NCBI RefSeq assembly: GCF_027891095.1
Contig: NZ_JAQIIO010000009.1
Location: forward strand, 56,374 to 120,373
DNA length: 64,000 nucleotides
Direction of reading: 5' to 3'
From: Aliiroseovarius salicola
Lineage (GTDB): Bacteria > Pseudomonadota > Alphaproteobacteria > Rhodobacterales > Rhodobacteraceae
Positions 45,208 through 53,332 of the stretch are shown here, in pieces (positions within the stretch are counted from its first letter, which is position 1; the number at the start of each line of letters is the position of its first letter). A model generated the notes under the pieces. It worked only from the letters and a program-made list of their open reading frames with translations. It was not told where the DNA came from and did not search any database. Position numbers and translations under genes: made by a program.

Positions 45208-46569
45208 TTATTCAGCAGGCTCTGAAGCACCACCTTCCGTTGCGAAATACTCTTTGGTGAGCTTCACAACAATCGGTGACAACAGGGCCAGTGCGATCAG
45301 GTTCGGAATGGCCATCATGGCATTCAGCGTGTCAGCCAAGAGCCAGATGAAGCCCAGATCTGCGGTGGCGCCGAAGTAGATCATCACGATCCACAGGATG
45401 CGGTAGGGCATCAGGGCACGGGAGCCGAAGAAAAAGCCCACGCATTTCTCGCCATAGAACGACCAGCCAAGAATGGTGGTAAAGGCGAAGATCGACAGGG
45501 AAATGGCGATCAGCGATCCACCGATACCCGGCAGCGAGGTTTCAAAGGCCAGCGAGGTCAGGGCTGCGCCCGATTCACCCGAGGTCCAAGCGCCCGATGA
45601 GATGATGGCGAGGCCAGTGATCGAGCAGACGATGATGGTGTCGATGAATGTACCAAGCATGGCAACCAGACCCTGGTTTACCGGGCTGTTGTTCGACGCA
45701 GCAGCGTGGGCGATCGGAGCTGAACCAAGGCCAGCTTCGTTCGAGAATACGCCACGGGCCACACCAAAGCGGATCGCGGCCCACACGGCAGCACCAGCAA
45801 AACCACCGGTCGCAGCCGACGGGGTAAACGCATAGGTGAAGACCATCGAGATGGCGTTGCCAATTTCACCGATGTTGATCAGCAGAACCAACAGGCCAGC
45901 GATGATATAGCTCACCGCCATAAACGGAACCAGCTTACCAGCAACCATACCGATACGGGTGATACCACCCAAGATGACGGCTGCAGTCAGAACCATCAGA
46001 ACCACACCGGTGACCGAGGTGTTCACGCCGAAGTTCGAATCGAGCACCTGGGCCACACCGTTGGCCTGCACACCGTTGCCAATCCCGAAGGCGGCGATTG
46101 CGCCAAACAGGGCAAAGGCTGGCGCGAGCCAGTACCATTTGGAATCAAGACCGTTCTTGATGTAGTACATCGGGCCGCCAACAAAGTTGCCCAGCTCGTC
46201 TGTTTCGCGGAATTTCACCGCGCAGACGGCTTCTGCGTATTTGGTGGCCATCCCCACAAGGGCGGTCATCCACATCCAGAACAGCGCACCCGGCCCGCCA
46301 AGGAACACTGCGGTGGCGACACCAGCGATGTTCCCGGTACCGATGGTGGCCGAGAGCGAGGTCATCAGGGCATTGAACGGGCTGATCTGCCCTTCGCCTT
46401 GGGCTTCGCGCCCTTTGAAGAGCATTTTAAAGCCCATACCAACCTTCCGGATTGGCATGAATTTCAGCATGACCTGGAGCAGGAAGCCTACCCCAAGAAT
46501 CAGGACCAGCATCAGCGGCCCCCACACAACGCCATTAATGGCGCCTACAATGTTATTTAACGCTTCCAT
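45208..46569 (-). CDS. Sodium:alanine/glycine symporter (AGCS family)
   Basis: 453 residues with about eleven membrane helices. The family signature GPGALFWMWMTALVGMATKYAEA and the ion-site region SATIGTGNIAGVATAVFLGGPGALF are present, as is the VFSNEAGLGSAPIAHAAA motif. The family imports alanine, glycine or serine with Na+. The gcv genes just downstream make glycine the likely substrate (inference). A GGGGAGGAAACC leader precedes the ATG. The gene is divergent from the XRE-cupin regulator. Confidence 0.92.
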   Translation of the reverse strand: MEALNNIVGAINGVVWGPLMLVLILGVGFLLQVMLKFMPIRKVGMGFKMLFKGREAQGEGQISPFNALMTSLSATIGTGNIAGVATAVFLGGPGALFWMWMTALVGMATKYAEAVCAVKFRETDELGNFVGGPMYYIKNGLDSKWYWLAPAFALFGAIAAFGIGNGVQANGVAQVLDSNFGVNTSVTGVVLMVLTAAVILGGITRIGMVAGKLVPFMAVSYIIAGLLVLLINIGEIGNAISMVFTYAFTPSAATGGFAGAAVWAAIRFGVARGVFSNEAGLGSAPIAHAAASNNSPVNQGLVAMLGTFIDTIIVCSITGLAIISSGAWTSGESGAALTSLAFETSLPGIGGSLIAISLSIFAFTTILGWSFYGEKCVGFFFGSRALMPYRILWIVMIYFGATADLGFIWLLADTLNAMMAIPNLIALALLSPIVVKLTKEYFATEGGASEPAE

Positions 46570-46699
46570 GGTTTCCTCCCCATGATTTCTGTCCCCCGCG
46601 CATTTAACCGGCCTGACCCGATATGCGTGGTTTGATTCGTGCTTGCGTCGCTTTTGGGGGTCATAACGACGTCATTTCCCCTAGGTAACGCGAGACGTG

Positions 46700-46712
46700 T
46701 TCCTTATAGGAA
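46700..46712. promoter_or_regulatory. Palindrome between the glycine symporter and XRE-cupin genes, candidate operator
   Basis: TTCCT-TAT-AGGAA is a perfect 5-bp palindrome with a 3-base centre, 131 bases upstream of the symporter ATG and 97 upstream of the regulator ATG. XRE-cupin regulators bind short palindromes in such divergent regions. Confidence 0.45.
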
Positions 46713-46808
46713 ACAAATTCCCGATAAGCAACAAAAGTGTTCAAATAGGGATTTTGACATGTGAAGTAGTCATGGATAAGCTTTGAGAAAATAGGGAGAA
46801 TTGCGCAA

Positions 46809-47423
46809 ATGGAGTGGATTCCACGTGAGGAGAATGTTGTGACCTCTGAAGCTGAACAGGCTCCGGACGGGGAAATTCTGGGTAAAATGATTCGTGAAGC
46901 GCGTAAGGAAAAGGGGCTGACGCTAGAGGAAGCTGCGGGAGCGGCAGGCATTGGTCGGTCGACTTTATCCAAGATCGAAAACAATCAGACCAAACCCAGC
47001 TTCGACATCATTCGCAGGTTGATGCAGACGCTTGAACTGGAAACACCACAACTGTTTGTTCAAACCGGCAAGTCAGATATTTCCGGGCGGCGCGATTTCA
47101 CCCCATCAGGCCAAGGTGAGCACAAAGAAACACGCACCTATGACCATGAACTCTTGTGCAATGAGCTCTCGTCGAAGCGGATGGTGCCATATATTTCGAC
47201 CATCAAAGCCCGCGAAGCGGCGGATTTTGACAGCTGGGTCCGCCATAGTGGTGAAGAGTTCATGTTTGTCCTGTCGGGTGAACTCACCCTTTACACCGAA
47301 CACTATCGCCCGCTTCAGATGAAGCCAGGTGACAGCGTTTATTACGACAGCGGCATGGGGCATGGATGTGTTTCGACCAGCGAAGAAGATGCCAAAGTGC
47401 TGTGGGTGTCGCTGCAAGGCTGA
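46809..47423 (+). CDS. XRE-family regulator with C-terminal cupin domain
   Basis: 204 residues from the ATG at 46809. A GTG at 46839 has a better ribosome-binding site (GAGGAG, 6 bases away) and would give 194 residues; the choice is open. The helix-turn-helix is GKMIREARKEKGLTLEEAAGAAGIGRSTLSKIENNQTKPS (about 25-64). The cupin sensor domain (about 115-204) contains HSGEEFMFVLSGELTLYTEHY and MKPGDSVYYDSGMGHG. Regulators of this build control amino acid, polyamine or sulfur catabolism. Probably controls the divergent symporter-usp-gcv group. Confidence 0.88.
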   Translation: MEWIPREENVVTSEAEQAPDGEILGKMIREARKEKGLTLEEAAGAAGIGRSTLSKIENNQTKPSFDIIRRLMQTLELETPQLFVQTGKSDISGRRDFTPSGQGEHKETRTYDHELLCNELSSKRMVPYISTIKAREAADFDSWVRHSGEEFMFVLSGELTLYTEHYRPLQMKPGDSVYYDSGMGHGCVSTSEEDAKVLWVSLQG

Positions 47424-47427
47424 TAAT

Positions 47428-47465
47428 CGACAGGATACTGGGCGCATCTTGCCCATCTCCTGTCG
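47428..47465 (+). terminator. Hairpin after the XRE-cupin gene
   Basis: CGACAGGA (47428-47435) pairs with TCCTGTCG (47458-47465), and GGGC with GCCC inside it. No T-run follows, so it is a weak or factor-assisted terminator before the tup operon. Confidence 0.5.
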
Positions 47466-47529
47466 GAACCTGCCGTTCCAGATGGAGTAAATCTGGTAGT
47501 TTGCGCCGGAAGTTGAACGGAGGGGTTCC

Positions 47530-48234
47530 ATGGGAGAGTTGTGGGAGGGGCTGGCGCAGGCCGTGCGGCTGCTGATCACATTTGACAGCGATCTGGTGGA
47601 AATCACCCTGCGCAGTCTGGCCGTAACTTGTACCGCAGTTGTGATTGCGTCGGCTATTGCTCTTCCATTGGGGGCGATTCTGGCCATGCGTCGGTTCAAG
47701 TATCGCCGGCTGACCATTGCCATCCTGAACGCATTGATGGGTCTGCCACCTGTTGTGGTGGGATTGATCGTCTATGTGATTTTCAGCCGATCCGGCCCCC
47801 TTGGAGTGTTGGGGCTGCTTTTCACCCCCACGGTCATGGTGATTGCACAGGTCATCATCATCGTGCCGCTTATTGCATCAATTACACAGCAAGCCCTGCG
47901 TGAACTCTGGTCTGACTACAGGGATTTGCTGATTTCGCTGAACACGACGATACCACAGCGCCTGGGAACATTGCTCTGGGATGGACGCAGGGCGCTGCTC
48001 ACCGCCTCCCTCGCCGGTTTCGGTCGGGCCATCGGTGAAGTTGGCGCAATCATGATTGTCGGTGGCAACATTGACAATCACACCCGGGTGCTCACCACTG
48101 CGATTGCTTTGGAAACCGGCAAGGGTGAATTTGCCATGGCGCTTGGTTTGGGTTTCATCCTGATAGCTCTCGCCATTGCCGTGAACATTGCCATTCACAC
48201 GCTCAGCCATACCGAACAGGAGGGCCGCTGGTGA
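47530..48234 (+). CDS. tupB: Tungstate ABC transporter permease
   Basis: 234 residues with about five membrane helices. The EAA-like loop is SLNTTIPQRLGTLLWDGRRALLTASLAGFGRAIGEVGAIMIVGGN, highly characteristic of TupB permeases. It imports tungstate together with TupC and TupA. A GGAGGGG lies just before the ATG. The stop overlaps tupC by 4 bases. Confidence 0.9.
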   Translation: MGELWEGLAQAVRLLITFDSDLVEITLRSLAVTCTAVVIASAIALPLGAILAMRRFKYRRLTIAILNALMGLPPVVVGLIVYVIFSRSGPLGVLGLLFTPTVMVIAQVIIIVPLIASITQQALRELWSDYRDLLISLNTTIPQRLGTLLWDGRRALLTASLAGFGRAIGEVGAIMIVGGNIDNHTRVLTTAIALETGKGEFAMALGLGFILIALAIAVNIAIHTLSHTEQEGRW

Positions 48235-48941
48235 GCATGTTCCCAATTCATGCGCGTGCGATCACCGTGCGTCGCCGGGGCCGCGACCTGATTGGCCCAT
48301 TGGACCTGTCTCTGGAAGGGCAGGGGGTGACCATCGTGATTGGCCCAAACGGGGCAGGGAAGACAACACTCTTGCGGGCATTGCATGGGATTGAACGGTT
48401 GAGCAAAGGTGAGATCACCTACGCGTCTCCCCGGCCAGAAGCGCTCGCAGCGCAGGCGTTCGTGTTCCAGTCCCCGGTGATCATGCGCCGAACAGTGCGC
48501 GAAAACATGGCCTATCCGTTGTCATTACGTAACATGTCGAAATCCGAAATATCATCGCGGGTTGATGAAGTGGCCGAAAGGGTAGGGCTCACGTTTGCCC
48601 TGAACCGTCCCGCGCGCGTTCTGTCAGGGGGAGAGCGGCAAAAGCTTGCCCTTGGGCGCGCGCTCACTCTGCGTCCGGAACTTCTGTTCCTTGATGAACC
48701 TTGTGCCTCACTTGACGGACGGGCCACGCGTGAAATCGAAGACGTTCTGAACCACGAGATTTCGCGGGGACGGCGGATCATCATGTCGACTCATAACATG
48801 GGGCAGGCGCGCCGCCTCGCGCAGGATGTGCTTTTCATCCACAAGGGTCAGATCCATGAGGCCGCCCCAGCAGATCAGTTTTTTACCGCGGCCTCCACGG
48901 ACGCAGCGCGGGCATTCCTGAACGGAGATATTGTCGAATGA
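48231..48941 (+). CDS. tupC: Tungstate ABC transporter ATP-binding protein
   Basis: 236 residues. Walker A is GPNGAGKTT, the Q-loop FVFQSPVIMRRTV, the signature LSGGERQKLALGRAL, Walker B LLFLDEPCASLDG, followed by MSTHNMGQARR. No C-terminal TOBE/MOP domain is present, as usual for TupC and unlike ModC. Overlaps of 4 bases join it to tupB and tupA. Confidence 0.9.
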   Translation: MSMFPIHARAITVRRRGRDLIGPLDLSLEGQGVTIVIGPNGAGKTTLLRALHGIERLSKGEITYASPRPEALAAQAFVFQSPVIMRRTVRENMAYPLSLRNMSKSEISSRVDEVAERVGLTFALNRPARVLSGGERQKLALGRALTLRPELLFLDEPCASLDGRATREIEDVLNHEISRGRRIIMSTHNMGQARRLAQDVLFIHKGQIHEAAPADQFFTAASTDAARAFLNGDIVE

Positions 48942-49732
48942 AACACCTCCTTGTCGGGGCAATCGCCCTGATCGCCATGGCCGGGGCTGCAAGTGCGGAG
49001 CAGATGAAAATGGCGGTGACCACGTCTTTTCACAATTCCGGGCTGGCCGAGGTGCTTCTGCCTGAAATCCAGAAGGATCTGGATCTTGAGGTGCAGTTAC
49101 TGGTGGTCGGCACCGGGCAGGCTTTGAAGCTTGGCCGGGCAGGGGATGTGGATGCCATTTTAGTGCATTCGCGCAGCTCGGAAGAGGCGTTTGTTGCGGA
49201 GGGATTTGCCCCCCATCGCCGCGAGATCATGTATAATGATTTTGTCCTGATTGGACCGGAAGCGGATCCGGCGGGTATTGCGCAGGCTGAACGAGCAACA
49301 GATGCGTTGCGCCAGATTTCGGACGCGAACGCACCTTTTGTCAGTCGTGGGGATGACAGCGGAACCCATAAGAAAGAAATGAGCCTCTGGATGGCTGCTG
49401 AGGTTGCCCCATCAGGTGATTGGTATCGTGAAGTGGGCGCCGGTATGGGGGCGTCGCTTAATACGGCAGCTGGCATGGGTGCCTATATCCTGTCAGACCG
49501 TGCCAGCTGGCTTAACTTCGCCAACAAGGCGGATGAGGTGCTTTTGTTTGCCGGTGATCCGGTTCTATTCAACCAATATGCCTATCTTCCGGTGAATCAG
49601 GATAAGCATCCCCATGTGCAGGCGGCACTGGCGGCAAAACTTGAGGAATGGCTGACATCGGATCGCGCCAAAGAACTGATCAACGGGTATCGGCTTGCCG
49701 ATCAGCAGCTTTTTACCTTCAACGCGAAATAG
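48938..49732 (+). CDS. tupA: Tungstate-binding periplasmic protein
   Basis: 264 residues with a signal peptide (MKHLLVGAIALIAMAGAASA). The mature start includes MKMAVTTSFHNSGLAEVLLP, where TTS matches the TTTS-type tungstate-binding motif of TupA. VHSRSSEEAFVAEGFAPHRREIMYNDFVLIGP and SRGDDSGTHKKE are family signatures. Unusually placed last in the operon (B-C-A). A 10-bp hairpin follows. Confidence 0.92.
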   Translation: MKHLLVGAIALIAMAGAASAEQMKMAVTTSFHNSGLAEVLLPEIQKDLDLEVQLLVVGTGQALKLGRAGDVDAILVHSRSSEEAFVAEGFAPHRREIMYNDFVLIGPEADPAGIAQAERATDALRQISDANAPFVSRGDDSGTHKKEMSLWMAAEVAPSGDWYREVGAGMGASLNTAAGMGAYILSDRASWLNFANKADEVLLFAGDPVLFNQYAYLPVNQDKHPHVQAALAAKLEEWLTSDRAKELINGYRLADQQLFTFNAK

Positions 49733-49753
49733 TCAAAATCGGTACCTGTCGAC

Positions 49754-49777
49754 GCACAAACCCTATCGGGTTTGTGC
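49754..49777 (+). terminator. Hairpin between tupA and modA
   Basis: A perfect 10-bp stem, GCACAAACCC (49754-49763) with GGGTTTGTGC (49768-49777), has a TATC loop. There is no T-run; it probably ends or limits tup transcription before modA. Confidence 0.55.
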
Positions 49778-49873
49778 AATGCCTTGAAAAGGCAAATTCA
49801 AAATTTGATGTCAGGGCCAACGGATGCCCGTTTTTGCCTTGTGGCGCGGGGGTAAACCCGGCACTCTTCCCAC

Positions 49874-50644
49874 ATGTTTTTGCGCCTGTTCAATGCTCTG
49901 GCCGGGGCAGCGCTGTCCCTGATGTTTGCCCTGCCGGTCATGGCCGGACAGGTCACGATCTTTGCTGCCGCCAGTCTGAAGACGGCGCTGGAAGACATGG
50001 TCCCGCAGATTTCCCAAGCAACCGGTCACGAAGTGACGCTGTCCTTTGCAGGATCGTCTGCGTTGGCGCGACAGATCGAATATGGGGCACCTGCGGATCT
50101 CTATATCTCGGCCAATCCTGGGTGGATGGATCACCTCTCTTCTAAAGGTTTGATCCAAGCGGATACTCGTGTCGATCTCGTGGCCAACCGTCTGGCGCTG
50201 GTTGGGCGGGAAGGTGAGGTTGACCCCGTAAATAGTCTCACATCCGATTTCGATATTAAGACGCGTTTGGGTGAGGGGCGTTTGTCCATGGCCTTGGTCG
50301 AGGCAGTGCCCGCCGGGATCTATGGCAAGGCTGCCTTGCAATCATTTGGCTGGTGGGATGATCTTTTCCCGATGGTGGCGCAGGCAGATAATGTGCGCGC
50401 GGCACTTGCTCTGGTGGCGCAGGGGGCTGCCCCACTTGGGATCGTTTATGAAAGTGATGCAATGGCAGACCCGCGCGTTTCGGTTATTGGAGTTTTTCCC
50501 CCAGACAGTCACCCGCCTATTCGCTACCCCGCAGCCCTCACGCACAGAGCGGCGGAGGGATCTGAGGACGTACTCGACTGGTTGCGATCTTCTGAGGCAC
50601 AAGCCCTGTTTGTTGCTCATGGCTTCAGGGGGGTGGATCCGTGA
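49874..50644 (+). CDS. modA: Molybdate-binding periplasmic protein
   Basis: 256 residues with a signal peptide (MFLRLFNALAGAALSLMFALPVMA). The mature protein begins GQVTIFAAASLKTALEDM, with the ASSL-type oxyanion motif here AASLKTA. SFAGSSALARQIEYGAPADLYISANPGWMD is the second oxyanion region. No clear ribosome-binding site precedes the ATG. The stop overlaps modB by 4 bases. Confidence 0.92.
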   Translation: MFLRLFNALAGAALSLMFALPVMAGQVTIFAAASLKTALEDMVPQISQATGHEVTLSFAGSSALARQIEYGAPADLYISANPGWMDHLSSKGLIQADTRVDLVANRLALVGREGEVDPVNSLTSDFDIKTRLGEGRLSMALVEAVPAGIYGKAALQSFGWWDDLFPMVAQADNVRAALALVAQGAAPLGIVYESDAMADPRVSVIGVFPPDSHPPIRYPAALTHRAAEGSEDVLDWLRSSEAQALFVAHGFRGVDP

Positions 50645-51342
50645 TGGAGTGGCTTGGCCCCGAAGAATGGCAAGCAGTGCGCTTGTCGCTGAAGGTGGCG
50701 TTTTGGGCCACGATCTGCGCCCTGCCGCCCGGGGTGCTGGTGGCGCATATCCTGGCGCGCGGTCAGTTTTTCGGCAAGCAGGTGCTTAACGGATTGGTGC
50801 ATTTGCCACTGGTCCTGCCGCCGGTTGTGACCGGCTACCTCTTGCTTGTGGGTTTTGCGCCCAACGGAGTGTTGGGCGAACCGCTCTCCTATCTCGGGAT
50901 CAGCTTTGCGTTTCGCTGGACGGGGGCGGCATTGGCTGCGGCGATCATGGGGTTCCCGCTGATGGTGCGCGCCATTCGACTGTCAATCGAAGCGGTGGAT
51001 CCGAAGCTGGAACAGGCGGCGTCTACGCTTGGGGCTTCGCGGCCTTGGGTGTTTGTCACCGTCACCTTGCCACTGATCCTACCCGGCGTTCTGACCGGCG
51101 CAATCCTTGCCTTTGCCAAAGCCATGGGAGAGTTTGGGGCGACCATCACCTTCGTGTCCAACATCCCAGGCCAAACCCAGACCCTGCCATCCGCCATCTA
51201 TGCGTTTTTGCAAGTGCCGGGAGGCGAAGCCGCAGCGACGCGGCTTGTGGTCATTTCGGTTGTTATCGCCATGGCTGCGCTGATTGCGTCCGAACTTCTT
51301 GCCCGCCAAGTGGCCAAGAGAATTGGGGGGCAGGATGCTTGA
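50641..51342 (+). CDS. modB: Molybdate ABC transporter permease
   Basis: 233 residues with about five membrane helices and the ModB signature: HLPLVLPPVVTGYLLL, IEAVDPKLEQAASTLGASRPWVFVTVTLPLILPGVLTGAILAFAKAMGEFGATITF and GQTQTLPSAIYAFL. It forms the pore for ModA-delivered molybdate. It overlaps both neighbours (4 and 8 bases). Confidence 0.94.
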   Translation: MMEWLGPEEWQAVRLSLKVAFWATICALPPGVLVAHILARGQFFGKQVLNGLVHLPLVLPPVVTGYLLLVGFAPNGVLGEPLSYLGISFAFRWTGAALAAAIMGFPLMVRAIRLSIEAVDPKLEQAASTLGASRPWVFVTVTLPLILPGVLTGAILAFAKAMGEFGATITFVSNIPGQTQTLPSAIYAFLQVPGGEAAATRLVVISVVIAMAALIASELLARQVAKRIGGQDA

Positions 51343-52414
51343 GGTCAGTCTTAAACATCGCTTTTCCGGGACGGATCTGGATCTCGAATTTATGGCGCCC
51401 CCCGGTTTGACTGTGCTTTATGGTGCGTCCGGGTCCGGCAAGACGACGGTTGTCAATGCCGTGGCTGGGTTGCTGCGGCCGGATCAGGGCCGGGTTCAGG
51501 TTGGCGAAGATATTCTCGGCGACACCGACCGGGGTGTTTGGCTGCCGCCTCACAAACGCGGGTTGGGGTATGTCTTTCAGGAGGCGCGGCTCTTTCCCCA
51601 TCTCACCGTTGAGCAGAACCTGAAGTTTGGCGCTTGGTTCGCGCAGCATCGTCCACCCGTTGCCAGTTTGGGCAAAGTGGTCGAGATGTTGGGGATTGGT
51701 CCGCTTCTGTCACGCCGGCCCGGCGCCCTGTCCGGTGGTGAAAAGCAGCGGGTTGCCATTGGGCGTGCCCTCTTGGCCCGCCCAAGAATGCTTTTGGCGG
51801 ATGAGCCTCTGGCGGCTTTGGATCAGGCGCGTAAGTCCGAGATTCTTCCGTATTTTGAACGTCTGCGAGACGAAGTCTCTCTGCCGATCCTCTATGTCTG
51901 TCATGCCCCGGAAGAGGTTGCTCGACTTGCGACAACTGTGGTGGCGCTGGATCAGGGGCGCATTTTGCAGGTTGGCCCGGCCGAAGACGTGTTGTCAGAT
52001 CCCGGCTTTGCGCCGCAAGGCCCCCGTGCGGTCGGCGCGCTGTTGCGAGCGAATGTTGCACACCACCACGAGGATGGTCTAACCGAACTGAATGCTGGCG
52101 GCATCCCCCTGTTTGTTCCACGCATAACACAGCCGGTCGGGCACGGTCTGCGCCTTCGGATCGCTGCGCAGGATGTGATCCTTGCGCGAGATCTGCCAAA
52201 GGACATGTCAGCGCTGAATGTGTTGCCCGGCAAGATCGATGAGGTGCGAATGGGCAAAGTGGCAGGCGCAATCGTAGCCATCACAACGCCTGCCGGAAAG
52301 CTTCTGGCACGGATCACCCGGCGCTCAGCAGACGGGATGGCGCTTGCGCCGGGGCAGGCGATCAATGCCATCGTGAAGACCGTGGCAATTGCGCCGGATG
52401 ATGTGGGGCGGTGA
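51335..52414 (+). CDS. modC: Molybdate ABC transporter ATP-binding protein
   Basis: 359 residues from the ATG at 51335, which overlaps the modB stop; a frame open upstream to 51284 lies inside modB. Walker A is YGASGSGKTT, the Q-loop VFQEARLFPHL, signature LSGGEKQRVAIGRAL and Walker B MLLADEPLAALD. The C-terminal 65-70 residues form the molybdate-responsive MOP/TOBE domain (SALNVLPGKIDEVRMGK...). No ModE regulator is in the window. Confidence 0.93.
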   Translation: MLEVSLKHRFSGTDLDLEFMAPPGLTVLYGASGSGKTTVVNAVAGLLRPDQGRVQVGEDILGDTDRGVWLPPHKRGLGYVFQEARLFPHLTVEQNLKFGAWFAQHRPPVASLGKVVEMLGIGPLLSRRPGALSGGEKQRVAIGRALLARPRMLLADEPLAALDQARKSEILPYFERLRDEVSLPILYVCHAPEEVARLATTVVALDQGRILQVGPAEDVLSDPGFAPQGPRAVGALLRANVAHHHEDGLTELNAGGIPLFVPRITQPVGHGLRLRIAAQDVILARDLPKDMSALNVLPGKIDEVRMGKVAGAIVAITTPAGKLLARITRRSADGMALAPGQAINAIVKTVAIAPDDVGR

Positions 52415-52455
52415 TCCGGTAATCTTGCAATCCGTCTGGACCATTTTTGCAAAAT

Positions 52456-52465
52456 TTGGCATAAT
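52456..52465. promoter_or_regulatory. TTGGCATAAT motif before the first DeoR-type gene
   Basis: Shares ten bases with the palindrome at 53242-53256, 33 bases before the DeoR ATG. The right arm is degenerate (TGGTG instead of GCCAA). Candidate autoregulatory half-site. Confidence 0.4.
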
Positions 52466-52497
52466 TGGTGAAATGTGACCAGGAACAAGGAGATGCC

Positions 52498-53250
52498 ATG
52501 TTACCTTCTGAGCGCCACGCAATCATTCTGAGCGAAGTGGCCCACCAGCCCGCTGTTTCTATTCGTTACCTGACCGAACGCCTCGGCGTGTCGCGCGAAA
52601 CAGTGCGCAAGGATATCGAGTTGCTGGCGCAGGCGGGAGAGCTCAACCAAGTGCGCGGTGGCGCCACGAGTATTCGCAAACAGGAACCCCCCATGGCGGA
52701 CCGCTCCCAAAGCAATCCGTCAGGCAAGGAACAGATTGGTCTACGTGTTGTGCAAATGATCCCGGACGGATCAAGCATCATCATCGATAATGGTTCCACC
52801 GCACGTGCCGCAGCGCGAGAGCTTGCCCGGGTGAGGCGTGATTTGGTTATTTATACCAATGATTTGAGTATTGCGGCGGTCATGGCCCCCTGTGCAGAAG
52901 TGACTTTGCTTGGTGGGCGATTTGACAGCTCAGAAAATGCAACAATGGGTCTGGATACGCTTGACCACCTCAGTCGGTTTCATGTGGAATTTGCGCTGAT
53001 CGGGACAGGGGGGATCAGCGCGCGAACCATGTTCACCGATTTTTCGCTGGAAGCGGCCAATCTGCGCCACCTGATGATGCAACGAGCGCAGAGACCTTTT
53101 ATTCTGGCCGATCACAGTAAGTTTGGCGTTGTGGGACAAGTTGCAATGAAGCCGCTTCCGTCCTCTGCGGCGCTCGTGGTTGATCAGTTGCCAAAAGCGG
53201 AGCTGGCAGACGCTCTGGCACATCAAGAGATTGAAGTGGTGTTGGCATAA
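52498..53250 (+). CDS. DeoR-family transcriptional regulator
   Basis: 250 residues from the ATG at 52498, preceded by AAGGAG at a good distance. The N-terminal helix-turn-helix is SIRYLTERLGVSRETVRKDIELLAQAGEL (about 21-49), followed by VRGGA. The C-terminal sugar-isomerase-like DeoR domain has IIIDNGSTARAAARELA, TNDLSIAAVMA, LLGGRFDSSENATMG and DHSKFG, the expected effector motifs. The ligand is usually a phosphorylated sugar or polyol. It precedes the FAD-GcvT protein by 82 bases. Confidence 0.88.
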   Translation: MLPSERHAIILSEVAHQPAVSIRYLTERLGVSRETVRKDIELLAQAGELNQVRGGATSIRKQEPPMADRSQSNPSGKEQIGLRVVQMIPDGSSIIIDNGSTARAAARELARVRRDLVIYTNDLSIAAVMAPCAEVTLLGGRFDSSENATMGLDTLDHLSRFHVEFALIGTGGISARTMFTDFSLEAANLRHLMMQRAQRPFILADHSKFGVVGQVAMKPLPSSAALVVDQLPKAELADALAHQEIEVVLA

Positions 53251-53256
53251 TGCCAA
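53242..53256. promoter_or_regulatory. Perfect palindrome at the end of the DeoR-type gene, candidate operator
   Basis: TTGGCAT-A-ATGCCAA spans the DeoR stop codon and lies 77 bases before the FAD-GcvT gene. A related half-site, TTGCCAA, follows at 53270-53276, and TTGGCATAAT precedes the DeoR gene. Confidence 0.55.
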
Positions 53257-53332
53257 GAATAGAAAATAATTGCCAATAAATGCAAAGTGTCGTTAGGGTG
53301 AGGCAACGAATCCCTTCGCATGGAGCAATGCA

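Noticed and set aside
49733..49873. Molybdenum-cofactor riboswitch or ModE site before modA
   Set aside because: Only a simple 10-bp hairpin was seen; no conserved riboswitch core or ModE palindrome.
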